Shown: piece after piece, positions 1 to 10,949 of the stretch
How the letters are laid out: every line of letters starts with the position of its first letter
Numbering within the stretch: position 1 is the first letter of the stretch
From: Talinum fruticosum
Lineage: Eukaryota > Streptophyta > Magnoliopsida > Caryophyllales > Talinaceae
Assembly: GCA_021018815.1 (NCBI GenBank)
Contig: JAITYX010000075.1
Location: 1,082,501 to 1,146,500, forward strand
Direction of reading: 5' to 3'
Length of the DNA: 64,000 bases
Made by a program: the position numbers and the translations under genes
Notes under the pieces: generated by a model
The model's input: the letters and a program-made list of their open reading frames with translations, nothing else
What the model was told of the DNA's origin: nothing
Databases searched by the model: none

Positions 1-310
1 CGAAATTTTCTCGATGAGACGTTCCTTATGATCATCAAGGATACGCCCAGTTATTTTGTGTGCTAACCGAGAGGTTTTAGTTTAGGTGCTAATAGTTCCT
101 CTTTTCTTATAGCACAAACGCTTTAGATTCCCTCCTTTGGTTAGAAATATTAGAGGTCTCGATGTTCATAGGGAGACGCCCGAGCAAACTTAATTTCATC
201 TAGCTTCTAATAGTGTCGTTGGGGTAAGATCCTTCAAACGTTCACAAAGGAATTGTCCCGAGGCCGGGTCCATTACATCCAAAGTTGGTATCAATGTTGT
301 GCAACTGTTG
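1..310. other. Unassigned sequence at window edge
   Basis: No gene, LTR terminus or clear repeat could be recognised here. The stretch is of mixed composition and is followed by a worn copia LTR. It may be the remains of an older transposon whose other half lies outside the window. Confidence 0.3.
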
Positions 311-1590
311 GAATCAATGTTGTGAATAGGGTGATAGAAGATTTTAAATAAAAATCATACTCTTTTTGCACTGAGAATAGAACAAAAATAGACTACGAGT
401 CTAGATTGGACTCGTAAAGATAGACGCTTAGAAATACGTGGAAACCCTCCTCGGGTAGAAAAACCACGGACAATGCTAATCCAAGCACCATGTCAAATCC
501 ACTAATTGAATTCTCAATTACAAAGAACTGACTTATCCGAATTGCTCCCTTAGACAATTCCTTTACAAGTTTTTCCTAGACTCGGAAGTTGCCTTATCCG
601 ATCTAGTATTTCGTGACTCGAATTTACCCTTATAGTCGTGGAAAATTGAGCTGAGTTAACCCTTACAGCTTAGTCAAGGGACTTAGAAAGAATGTAAGTA
701 ATTTCGGGACTTTCTTTATAACTCAAAATGTAAAAGATTATAGATTAGGAGTTGTAAGCTAGAGATTTAGGAAGAATGCACTAAATAAGTCTTAGACAAT
801 ATGTTCAATAATCTTCAACTCTTGTTGAGTGGCTTCTATTGATAAGCACAAAGGCAAAGTGACTGTTGAGAGTTGTTCTAGATCGATGAGCTTCATTAGC
901 CGTTGTAACGGCTAGTCCGAGTCACTCGTAAAAGATTAGTTGAGATGTGAACGTTGTGTAACAATTCATGGCCCCAAAAGATGGTCCAATCATCTGGTGG
1001 TGATTGAAAATTGATGTGAAAACAACCGTTAGACTCAAAGTTATAGTTTTTAGTTTTGGAAACAAACAACCCTGACATGGTGTCTAAGCCAAGTCCATAA
1101 ATGGTTAATCTTTGTCTGGCTGGTGTTTAACGGCTAGACACCTAGGTTACTTTTGTCATTCAAAAGTAGATTAGGCTTGATTTGACAACCTATAAAAGTA
1201 AATCACAAGTGGTACTCAAAGTAAAAAAATACTTCGGTCGAACATTATGCACATACATTAATTAAATTAGAGTAATTAAGCATTCAATTATGTTAGGCCT
1301 AAAAGAGCGAAATCTTTTGAGTCTAATATCCATTACGGTCAAATTCTACCTTGAGTCAATCCTTAAAATGATCAAGTTAGAGAGAATAAAATATCGGGAT
1401 TCATGAACTTGATCAAGTAAATAATTCTCTATAAAAGATATTGACCTAAAAATTAGAATTAACGCAGTAATTCGATTTTCACTTGAAACAAGAAATCAAT
1501 GCTCATAATAAAAGTGTAAGAAAAATTATTTACTCATGCGATTGTTCCGAGTTGTGTCTAAGTGCGTCAGGAACATAGTTAGGACTATTA
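311..1590 (-). repeat. Degraded Sirevirus-like copia LTR (truncated)
   Basis: This resembles the seven better copia LTRs in the window, read on the minus strand. Shared landmarks run in the same order: the GTGAATAGGGTGAT block near 324, the ACGTGGAAACCCTCCT block near 437, the CAAGCACCATGTCAAATCCA block near 482, the TTAACCCTTACAGCT block near 656, the AACGGCT block near 908 and the AATAAAAGTGT block near 1508. The outer terminus (TGAAGG...) is missing and the far end fades out near 1590, so neither TSD nor internal region can be assigned. It is one of the two oldest-looking copies. Confidence 0.7.
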
Positions 1591-2439
1591 TGATAAAAGA
1601 TTGGTTTTCGAGCGGGTCGGAATCGGATAAAAACTTAGATAAGGGTTTGTATAAAGCTCACAATCATTTAGAATCAAAACCCAAGAGAGATAGAAAAGTA
1701 TACCCGACTCTTCGGATTCGTTCCAAATAAATGAAAAATTTATTTATATAATGCGAAGAAAATCAAGTACAAAAAACAAAAATTTTGCACTTTAGCCCCA
1801 TTCCCACAAAAGAAAATAATTAAAAGCGGTAATAAAATTTATAAGTACAACATATTGGTCATGGATAACTTGAACTAAAAAAATGGTTTATTAGATATAA
1901 TTGGGCCAAAAATCAAAATTCAACGTCGAACTACCTACAAATAGATCCGGCATATTAGATTCGATCAATGGGCTAGGCCACGCACTTTCTAAGGACAACG
2001 CCCGAGGCTAGGGTTTTCCTGAACAAACCGCACTATAAAGCTGGTTATAGGTGAAACATTAGAAACCATTGAGAAAAACTTGCTTCTAAAAGGAGAACCC
2101 AAATACCTCTACATCTAATCTCCAAGAAACGTCATCATGAATTTTGTTAGGGAGCTTACTCAATGGATCCAATAGTAGAGGGTGGAGAAATGATTGAATA
2201 TGTTAGGGTATCAACTGAATACCTATTGGGTATTAAACAAGTAAGGATCCACTAGGTACTCTTGAGCGTTGCGGTGTCCTACTTGGGACCCCTGTGATGC
2301 ATGTGTTTAGGTTCGGGGATAGGACTCAATGTGACTCTCGGAGTCCTCTACAAAATTGTTATGTTTTGCCAGCACCTTTCCGTAACATAGTAGACACATA
2401 AAAATAATTGTTGCAATTGAAGTATAAGGACTTGGAGTA
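1591..2439. other. Unassigned AT-rich spacer between two LTR fragments
   Basis: No LTR, coding domain or RNA gene recognised. Short frames near 1536-1730 are open by chance and begin inside the preceding LTR fragment. The block may be residual internal or flanking transposon sequence. Confidence 0.3.
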
Positions 2440-3740
2440 GCTTCTATTAGTATAATGAATGACTACCCGAATTGTTCTCTTTGAAAATTCTAATAAAGGT
2501 TTTCCTAGGGAAAGAAATTATCTTATCTTCTTTAGTACTTGTAAATTGAGGTATCCTTGACATGTTTGGGCAACTTAGTTGAGTTAACCCTTACAACTCA
2601 GTCAAGAGATAAACTAGAAAAGTGTTTGAGAAAAGAGTAAACATTATAAGACTTTTCTTTACAAGATCTTTACGACTCAAAAGTTGTGATTGAGTCATAA
2701 GAGTTGTAAGCTATAAGAGTGTATATGAGTAATGAGTTCGTGGTTCCAGCAATCTTCTAAGTCTTGAATCAAGGCGTCTAATCATAGTTAGCAATGTAGA
2801 AAGTCGTTGTGCCTTCGGCTTGAGCTTCTAGGTCGGGTAGTCGTTATAAGGAATAGTCTCGATCCTCAAAAATAGAATCATTGAGGGTGTAGTGTTATTA
2901 AACATAGGTCTTAGCCACCAAAAGCAGTTCCACCAACTTGTTGTACACTGAGAGATATGGTAGAAACAAGCTGTTATACTCAAAAACCAAAGGTTATCAC
3001 AAATGGAAACAAACAAGTCCGACGGTCTTTGTCGAAGTCCGCGTGAAATATCCGACTTTTCTATCTACTTGTCTTTGAATTGTAATGAAGCCGTTGTTTT
3101 TTTCTTTAAGCTAATATTATTAGGCTTTGATAAATATGTAAAAAAAATACAAATGGTACTGAAAAATAAAAATACGTTGGTCTAAGGTTAGACAAGGATT
3201 AGTCTTAATATATCATTTAATGACTATTAAAATAGAGTTTTTTAAGTCCAATATTGAATATGATGAAATTCTATAGATGTCTAAACTCAAAGAATAAATG
3301 TTATAGAAATAGGTTCAAGAAGTTAAGTAGACATACTTCGAGTGTTTGCCAATACTAAATTCAACTCAAATAAATCTAACTATTTTAGAATTAACACTAG
3401 TAATTCTATTTCAAATTAGAAAGTGCACTAATTTAAAAGATGAGTTAAACTTGTGAAATTATTTAGGAAAAGTTTTATATTTAAGCCATGCCGGATGGAT
3501 AGGTTTCCGGAGCGAGCGGCTTAGTTAGTGCCGCCTTTGATTGGTCGAGTCGGTTTATACTTTTTCTAAGTACAATTGAGTCATTACACTTTAAGAGATA
3601 TACATTAGGACTCAAAGTATTAGGTCAATCATTAACATTAAGAATACAAAGCATGAGTTGATATTCCAAATTTTTTGATGAATGACTTCAAATCAAAATC
3701 AACTAAGGGGTTAGTTCATACCAAGACTCATAGAGAAGAT
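2440..3740 (-). repeat. Second degraded Sirevirus-like LTR fragment
   Basis: A minus-strand copia LTR recognisable from GTTGAGTTAACCCTTACAACTC near 2577, the AGCAATCTTCTAAGTCTTG block near 2749, the AACTTGAAA-type blocks near 3400 and the TGACTTCAAATCAAAA block near 3683. Several spacers do not match the other LTRs, including GC-richer sequence at 3483-3560, which may be an insertion. Both termini are lost and divergence is much higher than for the copies after 8.9 kb. Confidence 0.6.
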
Positions 3741-4053
3741 GATTTTACGCCTGGATCGTTTCCATGTAAACCCATTGGAATTATCTTTGGCAATTCGTTG
3801 TTATTATAAGTGAACAACAATTTTCGCCTAAAAATACCGCACACTATTTGTAATGATAGGTTGGATCCAGCCTCGACGGCAAGCATGATCTAGATACAAC
3901 CGGCGATGGTGGCAGCGAGTTGTTTACTCTCAACTTTTTTGTTTTTTCATGTTGGTTTTACACTTGTTAAGCCACTAACTATATACGGTTGAGCCTTGCA
4001 GGTTCCTTTACCTAACAAATATTTTTGTCCTGTTCTATGCAAATCTAGCTTAT

Positions 4054-4500
4054 GGATCACATTGGGTTAGTGTATGCTCCTATGAAAAAGGATGTGTACC
4101 TCCCTATTCACTTATGTCATCAAGATCGTCACTAAGAACTAATTGATCGGACTCTTGCTGGATAGATGGCATGGTTGAATAGCACTCCTCCTATTCGGTG
4201 GTGCATCGAGCGGTGGTACGAGTCGTCGTATGCGATGCACTCACAACGTCACGCATTTGTGCGCATGTTAGTTCTCCATTCGAGTACTTACTCTTTCCCT
4301 AACTACGTGATGAGGTAGATGGGATGAGTGTAGAACATACCCTATATTGACTATGTTCCTCTTGTAGCTTTCCTAATTAGCAACACCATTCAAGTCCGGT
4401 CTTAAAGTGAGTACTTGGAAAAATTTCCGTCGCGTAAGGAAGCTAGGGGAGGAATCTTCTATAGAAGTTTGCAAATTCTATTACGCTTTGATAATTGAGC
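4054..4500 (+). pseudogene. Decayed coding frame, identity uncertain
   Basis: One plus-strand frame stays protein-like for about 150 codons and is interrupted almost only by TAG, TAA and TGA codons that would be Gln or Trp before a transition. Near 4300-4335 it reads VMR-stop-MG followed by NIPYIDYVPLV. This faintly recalls the RQxGxxQxIP-type motif of plant mobile-domain (MAIN/PMD-like) proteins and related plant DUFs. The resemblance is from memory and weak; it could instead be part of a Tat-type gag. No start, end or intron structure can be fixed. The flanks at 3741-4053 and 4501-5215 hold nothing I recognise. Confidence 0.3.
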
Positions 4501-5215
4501 TTGATGCCATGACTCATCAAAGCACTAAGGGCTAGAGAATTAGAACATTGAACGGATCTCCTCGCTCCTCCTCCCTTGTAGATTCGAGAAGCTAATCCCA
4601 AAAGGGAGGAAGAATTTACATAAGTGAAGCCGAGGAAAAGGAGAAAGAAGAGAGGCAGTGTCTGCTGCCTGGAAGAAATTAAGAAGTAGTCCTAAGATGA
4701 ACCCATGAAGCCTAGTGACTCGAAAGACAAAGGAAAGAATATTAAAATGGATTAGTGCTTCTATTTAATTTTTTTGCTTGTTTTATGTTTGGATTTTTAA
4801 TTTTGGAATTTTGGTTTACTTTGCCCCATATGTTGTTGTGAAAATTTTATTTTTTAAATGGTGTGCTTGTTTGATTTCCATTTATTTATGTATCGGGGTA
4901 AGTATTAGACATATTCCTATTATATATTAATAAAGGAAAAGAAAATTTTGTGTTTACTTTTATGCTTTATTAATAAGTATTGTAATTTTTGGACCACCCA
5001 TGAATAATATAAGAGTTGGAAATATTAGACCAAGGAGCGTATAAAAGATGAGAGGGCTGAGAGATAAGCGAGAAACCAGAGTAGGTGGCGCTTGAGCATT
5101 TGGAACCAACCTGTGGGCTTGCTTGATGCGAGTTTGGCGGTTTTTGGCCGGTTGTCATGTTACTCTTCTTAGTAACATGCTAAGTAATAATATTTTTTCA
5201 ATTGGTCCATGTTTG

Positions 5216-6460
5216 TATATTGAATGTTGTCCTCGCCATCTAGGTCCGCTAATTTAACGGCCCGACCTGATTGGATCTGAATGATAATAAAGGATCCTTG
5301 CCACTTGGGTCTAAATTTAGCCTTAGGGTCTTCAATTGGATCACGATTTCTTTAGGAACCATATCTCCTTCCCTTATTTCTCTTGGTTTAACCTTTTTGT
5401 TAAACACCATTGAAATCTGTGTCTAGTCTATTTTGAGGTTGTGGATGGTTCATAGACATCATTCATCCAGTGAGAACCAAGTTGTCATACCTAGTTTTTC
5501 CCTAATATGCGTTCGAGATTTAGCTTTCAACTCTTCGTTCTCAATGATAGGATGACTATCCGAATTGGAAGTACTCGCTTCCATTCCATATACCAAGGAG
5601 TAGGCGAGTTGCTTTTGTGGAGGCCACCGATCGAAGTCTTATACCACCATAAAGATAAGGAAAATTTATTAGGTCAATCCTTCTAATTTATAGCCATCTT
5701 TTCTATGATCTTGCGGATGTTCTTGTTCGCTTCCTCAACTTCACAATCAATATGAGGTCGATATGGGGAAGACTTATGATGATTTTATACTTATCCATTA
5801 AATATGCTATTTTCTTCTTAAAGTGATTGTCGTGGTGACTTATAAGCTCATGTGGTAGCTCATGACGACAAATGATGTTACGTGTTAGAAACATAGCCAC
5901 ATGTTAGGAAGTTATGGTGGCGTAGGATGCGACCCCTTTAGTTTGTGTAATAGTCTATTTGTACCAATACAAACTCATGTCTTCTCGTTCCTTTAGGAGT
6001 TACTTTACCAATGATGTTTATTCCCTATGTTGAGAAAGGCCGGGGTGATGTGAGAGTAGTAAAAAATAAAAGTGCCCGATGTTGTAGCTTCTCATAGATT
6101 TGACACTTGTGCCACCTCTTAATAAAGTAATGGCGAGTTTACTCCTATGGTTGACTAGTGATACCCTAATCTCCGAATTTTACGAACCAACATTTTCTCT
6201 TTCATGTAAGGTCTACATTCTTCTCCATAAACTTTTTGTCATTATGTTCTTAGCTTTGTGATTGAAGCGAAGTAAGTTATTGCGCGTATAAGTTTCTTAT
6301 ACAAGTTGTTCCTAATTTATGAAGTACTAGGCTTCTAACATTCCAATCGATCATTGGGTGCTAGGAGCAGAACCTTGTGGATATTCATGTTTAGTCAAAT
6401 ACTGATTAATGTTGAACTACCAAATGGCATGGTTGATATTGAATAATTCTTAAGTGTAGA
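5216..6460 (-). pseudogene. Ty3/gypsy (Tat-like) integrase fragment
   Basis: Read on the minus strand, this is the integrase part of a gypsy pol polyprotein, which would join cDNA to host DNA in the nucleus. From high to low coordinates I see a zinc-finger-like CQIYEKLQH segment (near 6110), INIIGKVTPKG (near 6000-6030), the core RHELPHELISHHDNHFKKK (5815-5870), SSPYRPHIDCEVEEANKNI (near 5720-5775), a remnant of the WYME box (near 5590) and KKVKPREIREGDMVPKEI (near 5350-5400). The canonical SDNGSHF core is altered to SHHDNHF and frameshifts are frequent. The GATPYSLVYGMEA-type box and the GDMV-K tail point to the Tat lineage; that assignment is inference. Protease, RT and LTRs are not attached. 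Confidence 0.75.
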
Positions 6461-7162
6461 CGTTTGTTTTTACACTAATACAAGAATTATTAGATTGATT
6501 AAACCGGACTAAACTGTTGGAGCTTCAAGGGAAAGGGTTAAATAGAAAAGGAAACAACCACATTTGTTTCAGCATGCAAATGAAGTTCTAACCTAAACTA
6601 GCAAATGTTCTACGTTCACAAGGAATTCTAGGTCATATAAACATAGTTGCTCACAATCCGAAAAATTTTGTCCGTCCCCATGATCGGCAAAGAAAGACTT
6701 AAATAATTAGAGCTTCAAAATTAGGAATTGAGAGAGCTTGCTTTGAGTTGAAAACTAATCACATCTCTGTTGTAAAGTCAAGGAGACCCACCAAGATAGT
6801 TATTTGACTTTCCAAAAAAGGGTTACAGAGTTAAAACCTAAAGATCACAACATATAAGTGCAAATTTGCCATAAAAAATGTAACAATGGGTAATGCAAAT
6901 GAAATAAAAACTCCCAAATCTCACTTTTGAATCTCAACCTATTAATAAGTGTTCCCAATATAGTCGCCACTATAAGAACTATGACCTAACAACTTCACGA
7001 GAGGTGGAGGGATAGATCACGTTGTCCCACGAATGTTGGCTTCACGCGAGGAGTGCTTATCAAGAAAATAAACCTTTTAATTTTATAATGTTGATCGGCG
7101 ATTTACGGAAGGAGTTTTGAAACCTAATGTTAGTTCCTTTAACTCCTTCCCACTCCTAAGTA
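6461..7162. other. Unassigned sequence between gypsy fragments
   Basis: A CACTAATACAAGAATTATTAG sequence at about 6475 resembles a CACTA-type terminus, but no partner or subterminal repeats were found. The rest may be a ruined RT region downstream of the protease fragment at 7163-7460. I see no convincing RT motif. Confidence 0.25.
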
Positions 7163-7460
7163 TTATGGCACTTGAAACTCCATATTTTTTACTACTTGTC
7201 CTACATTTATTAGGAGAGTGATTGTGCATAAGACGAACCTCTTAGAGTTGTCCGATGCTATAATATGTATAGTATGTTTGGAAAGTTGGTGCTCTTTTGT
7301 GCCTAACCTTTTGGCATTTCTCGAGAGACAAACATTGGCAATTGACTTGTTGTCCACCGGAGTCAAAGAAACAAACTTCTTAGAGCAACTTATCATTAGA
7401 AAAAGACATGTTTGTGTTAGATCTTTGTTGTTGGAAGTACAGTTCCTCCTCAAGTAGTTA
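7163..7460 (-). pseudogene. Ty3/gypsy retropepsin-like protease fragment
   Basis: The minus-strand frame of about 96 codons reads like the RVP_2 type of gypsy aspartic protease, the enzyme that cuts the gag-pol polyprotein. The stretch VDNKSIANVCLSRNAKRLG aligns by eye with the VDSGATHNF-SRNLAKRLG region of that family. It is followed by an IIASDNSKRF segment in place of the usual ADG loop and by NVGQVVKNMEFQV. The catalytic Asp is still there, but the Ser-Gly after it is Asn-Lys, so the enzyme would be dead. No gag or LTR is attached. The family call is by eye from memory. Confidence 0.45.
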
Positions 7461-7980
7461 CCATACTCACTAGATCTTTCAATTGAGTCTCATGTGATAC
7501 TTCGATTTAACAGGTCTTGGATTAGAAGTTGAAAGGGCTTTGGTTGGATTAGACCAAGCTAATTAACTTTCCCTTCTTCTAACTCAAAATAAAAGCCAAC
7601 AACATCCTATCAACTGAAAAAATAAGTTTCCTAAAATACAAACTTTTCAAACTTAGTGGAGTTTGGAAAAAAATATATTTATAGACACACATATTAGCTA
7701 ATGTCCCACATTGTTTCGGAGCTAACTTTTTCAAACTTTAAAAATATTATTAAATAATTATTCAATTCATATAATATTTAAATTAAAAATATTAACTTAA
7801 AATTCAATTAATCCTACATGGCATATAATAGCGAGTTTAACATTTTATTGTGTAAACCGTAGTTTAGGCTTATTAATTAAGTTATCTATATATAAACACA
7901 ATTAAGTATGAAAAACTATGTAATTATACTTGTACCATTATTGCACATAAACACTTTGTAAGTTATACGTAGAAGAATTG

Positions 7981-7984
<4 letters not shown>
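7461..7984. other. AT-rich spacer
   Basis: Very AT-rich sequence without a recognisable gene or element terminus. It ends in the AT microsatellite at 7985. Confidence 0.4.

Positions 7985-8027
<43 letters not shown>
7985..8027. repeat. (TA)n microsatellite plus T-run
   Basis: About 16 TA dinucleotides followed by nine T. Read on the minus strand, this is an A-run followed by (TA)n directly after the LINE RNase H tail, which fits the 3' end of a plant L1-type element. Confidence 0.85.
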
Positions 8028-8028
<1 letters not shown>

Positions 8029-8029
8029 G

Positions 8030-8909
8030 GAGCGGTATATATTACTCGAAATGCTCTCCAAACAAGAGTCAAACAAAACTAGCTCGGTTATGCTATCCGG
8101 AGCTTCCTCAACCCAAGATTGAACAGTGAAATCATCGCATTGAAAATGAGCTAGACCATGAGCTACCCGGTTCCCCGCCTCCTAATATGAGAGAAAGAAC
8201 AAAAGTCAAAATAATGCGAAAAGAGAGGACACTACTAAGAAAAAAACCAACTTCCGATTTCGGACATGTTCCCATGCTATTTAGATTGCCCATAGACGAG
8301 GCCCGAGCTTCCTCCAAGTCGGTCCCACCGAAACCATTCCCTTGATTTGTAGCAGACAAATCTAACGCTTCCGCACGAGTCACGAATAATGATACCCCAG
8401 CCATGGTTGCCCCCTGAATTTTTGCACCATTGAAATTCACCTTCACCGAACCCGAATCCGGAGCCTTCCACTTTATATCTCCAAGCTGCAGTTTGGTTAA
8501 TAACAGCTCTCCGATTGGCTTCACGGTAAGCCTTAAAATATGTTAGAGCTCTACCAACCTCAAACGTAGGAGCAATATTGGAAGAAGAATGGATGTATTT
8601 ATTTCTAACATTCCAACAAGTCCAAAGAACTATAATGAAGTCTCGCTAATTGCTCCACATCCACCGCCTCTGCCGGTGAATCGGTTCCGCGGCCGATTCA
8701 AAGCGGCCCACCATCTCCTCCACTCCGAACATGGAAGCCTTCCAGATTGCTTGTGCTAATGGACATTCCAAAAGTTCATGAATATCATTTTCTTCCAGCC
8801 CACCACGAGACAGTACACCTCATTTTTAGCCCCCTCACTCTTGCGGCCGGTGCTCTTCTTGTAGGCAAAGCTCCTCGGCATGCTCTCCATAATTCTCCCA
8901 AGAGCTAAC
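8030..8909 (-). pseudogene. LINE 3' end: zf-RVT and RNase H (RVT_3-like) remnant
   Basis: On the minus strand, a zf-RVT-like segment (near 8725-8800, ending HELLECPLAQAIWKAS) leads into an RNase H-like domain: KWKAPDSGSVKVNFNGAKI (near 8430-8485), GWGIIIRDSCGSVRF (near 8350-8400), a broken middle, then RAGNRVAHGLAHFQCDD-like sequence (near 8110-8175) and a WVEEAPDSI tail. These are hallmarks of plant L1-like non-LTR retrotransposons, where the RNase H removes the RNA template. The first catalytic Asp (family NxDGA) is Asn here, and there are frameshifts near 8230 and 8400. The 5' end is cut off by the copia LTR at 8910. A host RVT_3 gene fragment is the alternative. Confidence 0.7.
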
Positions 8910-10492
8910 CGAAAGTTAGAACTTGGAGAGACTAAGTCACCCTAGGGGGTGAATAGGGTGATGATGAAATTTGCTACTAATTAAAGAATAAATTCGTCCG
9001 AGTAGAGTTGGGGTTATAGATGAACTCACAAAAGACCTCACTCAGAAATCAGTAAAGAATTTAGAAGCATAATAGACTTAACAAATAAACAATCCGAGTC
9101 TAGAATGAACTCGAAAACCGGTGACACGTAAAGTACGTGGAAACCCTCCTGGGCAGAAAACCACGGACCGTGCTAATCCAAGCACGAAGTCAAATCCACT
9201 ATTTTGAATCCACAAAATACAGTAGACCGACTCAACCCGAGTTGCTCCCTTAGATAACTCCTTACAAATGTTTTCCTAGACTTAGAAATTCCCTTATCCG
9301 ATCTAGTACTTCCTACCCAAGATAACTCTTACAGCTAGGGACAATCGAGCCGAGCTAACCCTTACAGCTCAGTCAAGGGACCTTACTTAGAGAGTAAGAA
9401 GAGAGTTTGTAACTGAGTACAAGACCTTACAACTCATAATATAATGAAATACGTAATTGGAGTTGTAAGTAGAAGATTGAGAATGAATACAATGACTTTT
9501 GATCAAGTAAGTATTTTTACAATTGGTTCAACAATCTTCAAGTCTTGAGAGTTGGTTTCTATTTATAGATAACCAAGCAAGCATAGCCATTGTGTCCATC
9601 TTCCGACTGAGAGTCCTTTGTGACCGTTGTAATGGATTTTCTGAGTCACTCGAAAATATCCGTTGAGATTTGAACGTTGGGCAACGGTTCTTGACTCTTT
9701 TAGAAGTTCCAAAACCACTCGGTGGTGTCTTGAAAAATAAGGTGGAAACCACCGTTTAGCTTGGTGTTACAGATTTCCAGTTTTGGAAACAGACAGCCTT
9801 GACACGATCTTACGGGGCTAGGTCGGAGGTGGAAAAAGCCTTGTCTGCTAGTGATTTGACGTTTTGAAGCCGATTACTTTTGTATTTTAGATTAGGATAG
9901 CCTCGTTTGAATAACCTACAAAAGTAAATCAATTTGGTTCTCAAAGTATAAAATACTTTGGTCCAAGATTAGACACGAGATAATATTATAATTAATATAA
10001 TTAAGAGATAATTATCCGGGTCAGAAAAGAAAAGGAATTTTCGAGTCTAATATCCATGAGACTCAAATTCCATCCGAGTCAGTCTAGTAGACAATCAAAT
10101 CAGATAAAGAATATCGAGTAAACAAACTTGATCTAGACTAAACAATATTCAAACAGAATATGCCGACTAGGAACAATGTAATTCCTGAACCATGAAGTCG
10201 AGACTCGAGTTTATGTGTATGAACACAAGTGTTTGAACATGCGATAAATCCGAGGGTTGGGTGACTCGTAACTGAGTGTGAAATGACATGTAGAGATATG
10301 CATTCCGAGTCGATCGTAGTCGAGCTAAAACATTAAAATAGTTTCTATAACACTCGAAACGAAATGATATATCACTCGAAAAGTTTCTAGAGCACATGGA
10401 ATGACTTGAAGTCAAAACTCTATAAGAGATGAAGTCTTAAACTTGACTTCTCGATGGAACTCGAAACGTGTAAGTAGGAGTCCGAGTCTTCA
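8910..10492 (-). repeat. 3' LTR of Sirevirus-like element B (subtype B)
   Basis: This copia LTR of about 1.58 kb is read on the minus strand. The high-coordinate end is CCGAGTCTTCA (the LTR start TGAAGACTCGG reversed), directly abutted by a polypurine tract. The low-coordinate end is the worn CGAAAGTTAGAACTTGGAGAG, matching TGAAGGTTTGCTCTTGGAGAG of the better copies. A reversed TATA box (CTATTTATAG) lies near 9558. It shares diagnostic blocks (CTTGACTCTTTTAGAAGTTCC near 9690) with the LTRs at 37997 and 57052, here called subtype B. No matching 5' LTR or TSD was found because element B is cut at 14112. Confidence 0.9.
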
Positions 10493-10815
10493 ATCTCCCC
10501 TTTTTGATGAAAGGCATTCCATACTTATACGTAAACTTTGTGAGTGATAAGATATTGAATCTGTAACCTCGCTCGGAAAAGAAACTTAAGTTTTCATAGT
10601 TATCGAGCAAGAGAGGTCCAGAACAATAATTATCAATGATGGTAAGCAATAAAACATATTAGATGGAAACTCAGAAATACTTGCATTAACTATCGGACAT
10701 AGAAAGAATTGTAACAAAATGCAGTACTTCATTGAATGTAAAGAAAATATTTACGAGAGTGAGAGAGAGAAACTCCCCTAAACAAGACAACAAATTTTTC
10801 TATCTATATTCTCCC
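10493..10815 (-). promoter_or_regulatory. Polypurine tracts of element B
   Basis: On the minus strand, AAAAAGGGGAGAT (plus coordinates 10493-10505) lies directly against the LTR and would prime plus-strand DNA. A second purine tract, GGCAAGGGGAGAATATAG, lies at about 10805-10822, some 310 bases further in. Multiple polypurine tracts are a known Sirevirus hallmark. The flanking inverted repeat seen in elements A and C is worn here. Confidence 0.7.
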
Positions 10816-10949
10816 CTTGCCTTTCGGTAAAAATAAAAAATGGGAAGAATACAACAGGTAGTACATATTTGATGTCCGGACGAAAGAAAGAAAGAAAAAA
10901 AAAAAAAGCTGTAAATAAAAGAAGAAATTAAGAAGGAGAGGGGTTTGTC

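Noticed and set aside
6475..6495. CACTAATACAAGAATTATTAG as a CACTA terminus
   Set aside because: No subterminal repeats and no partner end; the resemblance may be chance in AT-rich DNA.
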